DNA of 64,000 bases, taken from NCBI RefSeq assembly GCF_010078385.1, contig NZ_SIJC01000002.1, positions 434,001-498,000 of the forward strand, in the 5' to 3' direction. Numbering within the stretch: position 1 is the first letter of the stretch; the number at the start of each line of letters is the position of its first letter. The stretch comes from Chengkuizengella sediminis (GTDB lineage Bacteria > Bacillota > Bacilli > Paenibacillales > KCTC-33759). Both the position numbers and the translations under genes were made by a program. The notes under the pieces were generated by a model, which had not been told where the DNA came from, did no database searches, and saw nothing but the letters and a program-made list of their open reading frames with translations. Shown here one piece after another: positions 63,772 through 64,000 of the stretch.

Positions 63772-64000
63772 ATGAGTCAACAAACATTAACAACATTTAA
63801 AGAGTTAGTCAAAAAAATAAATGAATATAACGAAGCACTTTCTGTTCTTTATTGGGACTTAAGGACAGGAGCACCCAAAAAAGGAGTAGAGGGACGTTCT
63901 GAAGTGATTGGAATGTTATCTACAGAACAATTTAATCTTTCAACTTCAGAACAAATGGGGGAATGTTTATCTCAGTTATCTGAAGCTTCGATATTTGCAG
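63772..64000 (+). CDS. M32 carboxypeptidase, 5' part (partial)
   Basis: The first 76 codons are in the window. The start TTFKELVKKINEYNEALSVL followed by YWDLRTGAPKKGVEGRSEVIG matches the N-terminus of thermostable M32 metallocarboxypeptidases such as Bacillus YpwA. The zinc motif HEXXH would lie beyond the window. AAAAGGAGAG stands before the ATG. Confidence 0.88.
   Translation, partial: MSQQTLTTFKELVKKINEYNEALSVLYWDLRTGAPKKGVEGRSEVIGMLSTEQFNLSTSEQMGECLSQLSEASIFA

Overview
The window is an AT-rich stretch of a low-GC Gram-positive chromosome, most likely a member of the order Bacillales. The evidence is strong GGAGG-type ribosome binding sites before nearly every gene, frequent TTG starts, a DynA-type double dynamin, a ParE/ParC pair, a glgBCDA glycogen operon, and CcpA-type cre sites. 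The copper-amine-oxidase-like N-terminal domain on the cell-wall amidase and the M9 collagenase with PKD repeats suggest a Paenibacillaceae-like genus; that placement is inference. No rRNA, tRNA, CRISPR array, intact insertion sequence or prophage was seen.

Layout. 1-4.7 kb: the 3' end of leuD, an ECF sigma factor with its DUF4179 anti-sigma partner, a secreted amidase, endonuclease III and a small unknown protein. 4.8-9.6 kb: a double-headed dynamin and a beta-helix protein. 9.8-15.0 kb: a YtrA-type GntR/ABC export operon with a clear promoter and two operator-like inverted repeats, an SGNH hydrolase, and a second ABC-2 transporter. 15.1-19.7 kb: parE-parC. 19.7-24.1 kb: a broken serine hydrolase, a CapA lipoprotein, an RluA-family pseudouridine synthase, and a Lys/Gly-rich repeat protein with a sigma-K-like promoter. 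24.1-29.8 kb: glgB-glgC-glgD-glgA.

29.9-44 kb is an accessory stretch. It holds a BtuF-like binding protein, a flavin reductase with a second methionine aminopeptidase, an SgrR-type regulator, two paralogous GNAT enzymes around a DMT-transporter pseudogene and a GalT-like protein, several zinc-finger fragments, two PhzF proteins around a LysR regulator, and a MerR-thioredoxin operon with a stretched MerR-type promoter. 44-47.7 kb holds a secreted six-repeat protein, a decayed copy of it, and an OmpR-type two-component system. Both repeat-gene promoters share the same 11-bp-phased GACA boxes, so they may be the system's targets.

47.7-64 kb: MsrA, YbjQ, a lipoprotein, an MFS exporter, cardiolipin synthase, a small alarmone synthetase, a secreted lamin-tail/phospholipase-D-like protein, a DUF309 protein, a large collagenase, GDPD, beta-carbonic anhydrase, an IscA-like protein, and the start of a YpwA-type M32 carboxypeptidase. 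The two large secreted enzymes each have a cre site just upstream, suggesting shared carbon catabolite control. Gene decay is prominent: a serine hydrolase, a DMT transporter, a repeat-protein copy, a small zinc-region ORF, and the orphan C-terminal tail of a second collagenase. The best candidates for something undescribed are the two-component/repeat-protein module, the MerR-thioredoxin operon, and a strong promoter with an inverted repeat at 57.2 kb that leads into no recognisable gene.
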